Origin: Roseibium porphyridii
GTDB lineage: Bacteria > Pseudomonadota > Alphaproteobacteria > Rhizobiales > Stappiaceae
Length of the DNA: 64,000 bases
Assembly: GCF_026191725.2 (NCBI RefSeq)
Contig: NZ_CP120863.1
Span: forward strand, 4,072,001 to 4,136,000
Direction of reading: 5' to 3'
Below the pieces are notes generated by a model. That model did not search any database and was not told the DNA's origin. It saw only the letters and a program-made list of their open reading frames with translations. Each line of letters begins with the position of its first letter. Within the stretch, counting starts at the first letter, position 1. Position numbers and translations under genes: made by a program. Below are positions 62,627-64,000 of the stretch, piece by piece.

Positions 62627-63892
62627 ATGACAAACTTGGACGGGCAGACACAACCGTCGCCGGTTGACGACATTCTGCATCTCTTCAATCGAACCAGATC
62701 TCAAACCCTGAAATTGAGCGCCCCATTGAGTGCTGAAGACATGGGCCTTCAATCGATGGAGGACGCTAGTCCTCCCAAGTGGCATCTGGCTCATACGACC
62801 TGGTTTTTCGAAGAGTTTATCCTGAAGCCATCGCTCCCCGGCTATCAGCCGATTGATGATCGTTTCGCCCAGCTCTTCAATTCCTACTATGTGCAGGCCG
62901 GCCCAAGGCACACGCGTTCCAAGCGCGGACTTTTGTCCCGTCCTTCGGCAGAAGACGTGATGAATTACCGCAATCACGTCGAAGATGCCGTTCGTCACGG
63001 ACTGATGACCGATGCATTCGACCTAGACGAACCAAAGCTTGAAGAACTGATCACGCTTGGTTGCCACCATGAAATGCAGCATCAGGAACTTCTGGTAACC
63101 GATCTTTTGCACGCCTTTTCCTACAATCCGCTGCTTCCGGCCTATTGCGAACCGAAGCCGCTCCCGGTGACACCGGCACGTGACCTGAGCTGGGCCAGCT
63201 TTGACGGTGGACTTCTGCAAATCGGGCATGCCGGAGACGGATTTGCCTATGACTGCGAAGGACCTCGCCACAAAGTCTGGCTCAATCCATACAGGCTGGC
63301 CAATCGACCCGTGTCCAATGGCGAGTGGATCGCCTTCATGGAGGACGGTGGCTACGAAACCCAAACGCTCTGGCTGATGGAAGGCTGGGCGGTCAAGGAA
63401 CAGAACGCTTGGGACACACCGCTATACTGGTGGAAGCAGGATGGCGAATGGTGGACATACACCTTGCAGGGTCCACGCCCTGTCGATCCGTCTGCGCCCG
63501 TTGTCCATGTCAGCTACTATGAAGCCGATGCGTTTGCCCGTTGGGCAGGTCATCGCCTTCCAAGCGAGGCAGAATGGGAAGCTGCCGCCGAGCCAACCGC
63601 AATTGATGGAAACTTCCTGGACACCGGGGTGCTTTTGCCGACCGGACAAAAGGACAGTCTTTGGGGGGATGTTTGGCAATGGACATCAAGCGCTTTTTCA
63701 CCCTACCCCGGCTTCAAGCCGCCGGAAGGTGCAATCGGCGAATACAACGGCAAGTTCATGGTGAACCAGATGGTTCTCCGAGGCGGATCCTGCGCAACAC
63801 CCAAGCTGCAAATGCGCGCCTCTTATCGCACCTTTTTCTATCCACACCAGCGTTGGCAAATGCTGGGCCTCAGACTGGCGGCTGACCAATGA
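62627..63892 (+). CDS. egtB: Ergothioneine biosynthesis sulfoxide synthase
   Basis: 421 aa non-heme iron enzyme. It joins hercynine to a cysteine or gamma-glutamylcysteine donor with oxygen. The DinB-like N-terminal domain has the HLAH box (His53/His56) and the iron-binding HX3HXE motif at His148, His152 and Glu154. The C-terminal formylglycine-enzyme-like domain ends WQWTSSAFSPYPGF and RASYRTFFYPHQRW. GGAGGA before 62627 fixes the start and rules out a longer frame. The stop overlaps the egtD start (ATGA), so both are cotranslated. Confidence 0.95.
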   Translation: MTNLDGQTQPSPVDDILHLFNRTRSQTLKLSAPLSAEDMGLQSMEDASPPKWHLAHTTWFFEEFILKPSLPGYQPIDDRFAQLFNSYYVQAGPRHTRSKRGLLSRPSAEDVMNYRNHVEDAVRHGLMTDAFDLDEPKLEELITLGCHHEMQHQELLVTDLLHAFSYNPLLPAYCEPKPLPVTPARDLSWASFDGGLLQIGHAGDGFAYDCEGPRHKVWLNPYRLANRPVSNGEWIAFMEDGGYETQTLWLMEGWAVKEQNAWDTPLYWWKQDGEWWTYTLQGPRPVDPSAPVVHVSYYEADAFARWAGHRLPSEAEWEAAAEPTAIDGNFLDTGVLLPTGQKDSLWGDVWQWTSSAFSPYPGFKPPEGAIGEYNGKFMVNQMVLRGGSCATPKLQMRASYRTFFYPHQRWQMLGLRLAADQ

Positions 63893-64000
63893 GCAAACAC
63901 GTTCCCCCTGTCTCTCACAATGATGCGTTCCGATCCGATGTGTTGTCGGGCCTGGGAGCAGATCAAAAGCGGCTTTCCAGCAAGTGGCTTTACGATGATG
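63889..64000 (+). CDS. egtD: L-histidine N-alpha-methyltransferase, 5' end only
   Basis: The first 37 codons before the window ends. FRSDVLSGLGADQKRLSSKW matches the EgtD N-terminal signature, where the substrate-binding surface begins. EgtD trimethylates histidine to hercynine with three SAM. Overlap with egtB (ATGA) makes an egtBD operon, the usual arrangement. Confidence 0.88.
   Translation, partial: MSKHVPPVSHNDAFRSDVLSGLGADQKRLSSKWLYDD

Noticed and set aside
1..64000. Search for CRISPR arrays, transposases, phage genes, tRNA and rRNA
   Set aside because: No regularly spaced repeats, no transposase or integrase frame, and no cloverleaf or rRNA core sequence recognised by eye; a computed scan would be needed to exclude a tRNA with certainty.

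Overview
The window looks like chromosomal DNA from a marine or host-associated alphaproteobacterium of the Rhizobiales, most like the Roseibium/Labrenzia/Stappia group. This is an inference from gene content: a Porin_2 outer-membrane porin, one bifunctional Rsh, an rnc-era-recO core, a TRAP transporter, ergothioneine genes and a phn transporter. I see no rRNA, tRNA, CRISPR array, insertion sequence or prophage. All major genes share similar base and codon use.

Layout. 1-4.3 kb: 3' part of an SLC13/TrkA-C permease, bpt, and an opposing UDG/NYN pair. 4.3-12.3 kb: housekeeping run rpoZ-rsh-pyrE-DUF2062-acpS-lepB-rnc-era-recO, then a second lepB on the opposite strand. 13-21.5 kb: parC, an AraC regulator facing a DUF2000 gene, an Fe-alcohol dehydrogenase with a thioesterase, smpB-dapA and an alpha/beta hydrolase. 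21.6-33 kb: envelope genes (porin, pbpC with a giant alpha-2-macroglobulin, an orphan ParA, an MltB-type transglycosylase). 33-38.3 kb: phosphonate/phosphite importer phnC-D-E-E facing a hexapeptide transferase, with PhoB-box arrays toward both sides. 38.4-48.5 kb: small enzymes and regulators, a GATase/class-V aminotransferase pair with an Lrp regulator, a SABATH-type methyltransferase, and a large SH3 protein with internal repeats. 48.5-56.4 kb: a Gfo/Idh/MocA protein and a GntR regulator divergent from flavin monooxygenase, aldo/keto reductase, flavin reductase and TRAP genes. 56.5-64 kb: Sel1 protein, di-heme cytochrome c peroxidase, metG, a second dapA-like gene, TetR-YciI, and egtB followed by the start of egtD at the window edge.

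The most interesting locus is 48.5-56.4 kb. Its enzyme set (SsuD-like monooxygenase, flavin reductase, YdhF-type aldo/keto reductase) matches the oxidative sulfoquinovose route (sulfo-SMO: SmoC, SmoA, SmoB). The divergent Gfo/Idh/MocA protein could be the NAD-dependent sulfoquinovosidase (GH188-like) that releases the sugar, and a TRAP system stands where the reference locus has an ABC importer. Enzyme families and operon structure are read from the sequence; the substrate is inferred.

Other signals: phased PhoB half-sites in the phn intergenic region; a near-perfect dyad upstream of the orphan parA; two tandem operator-like palindromes before the TetR gene; a bacterial SABATH methyltransferase; and paralogous pairs of lepB and dapA.
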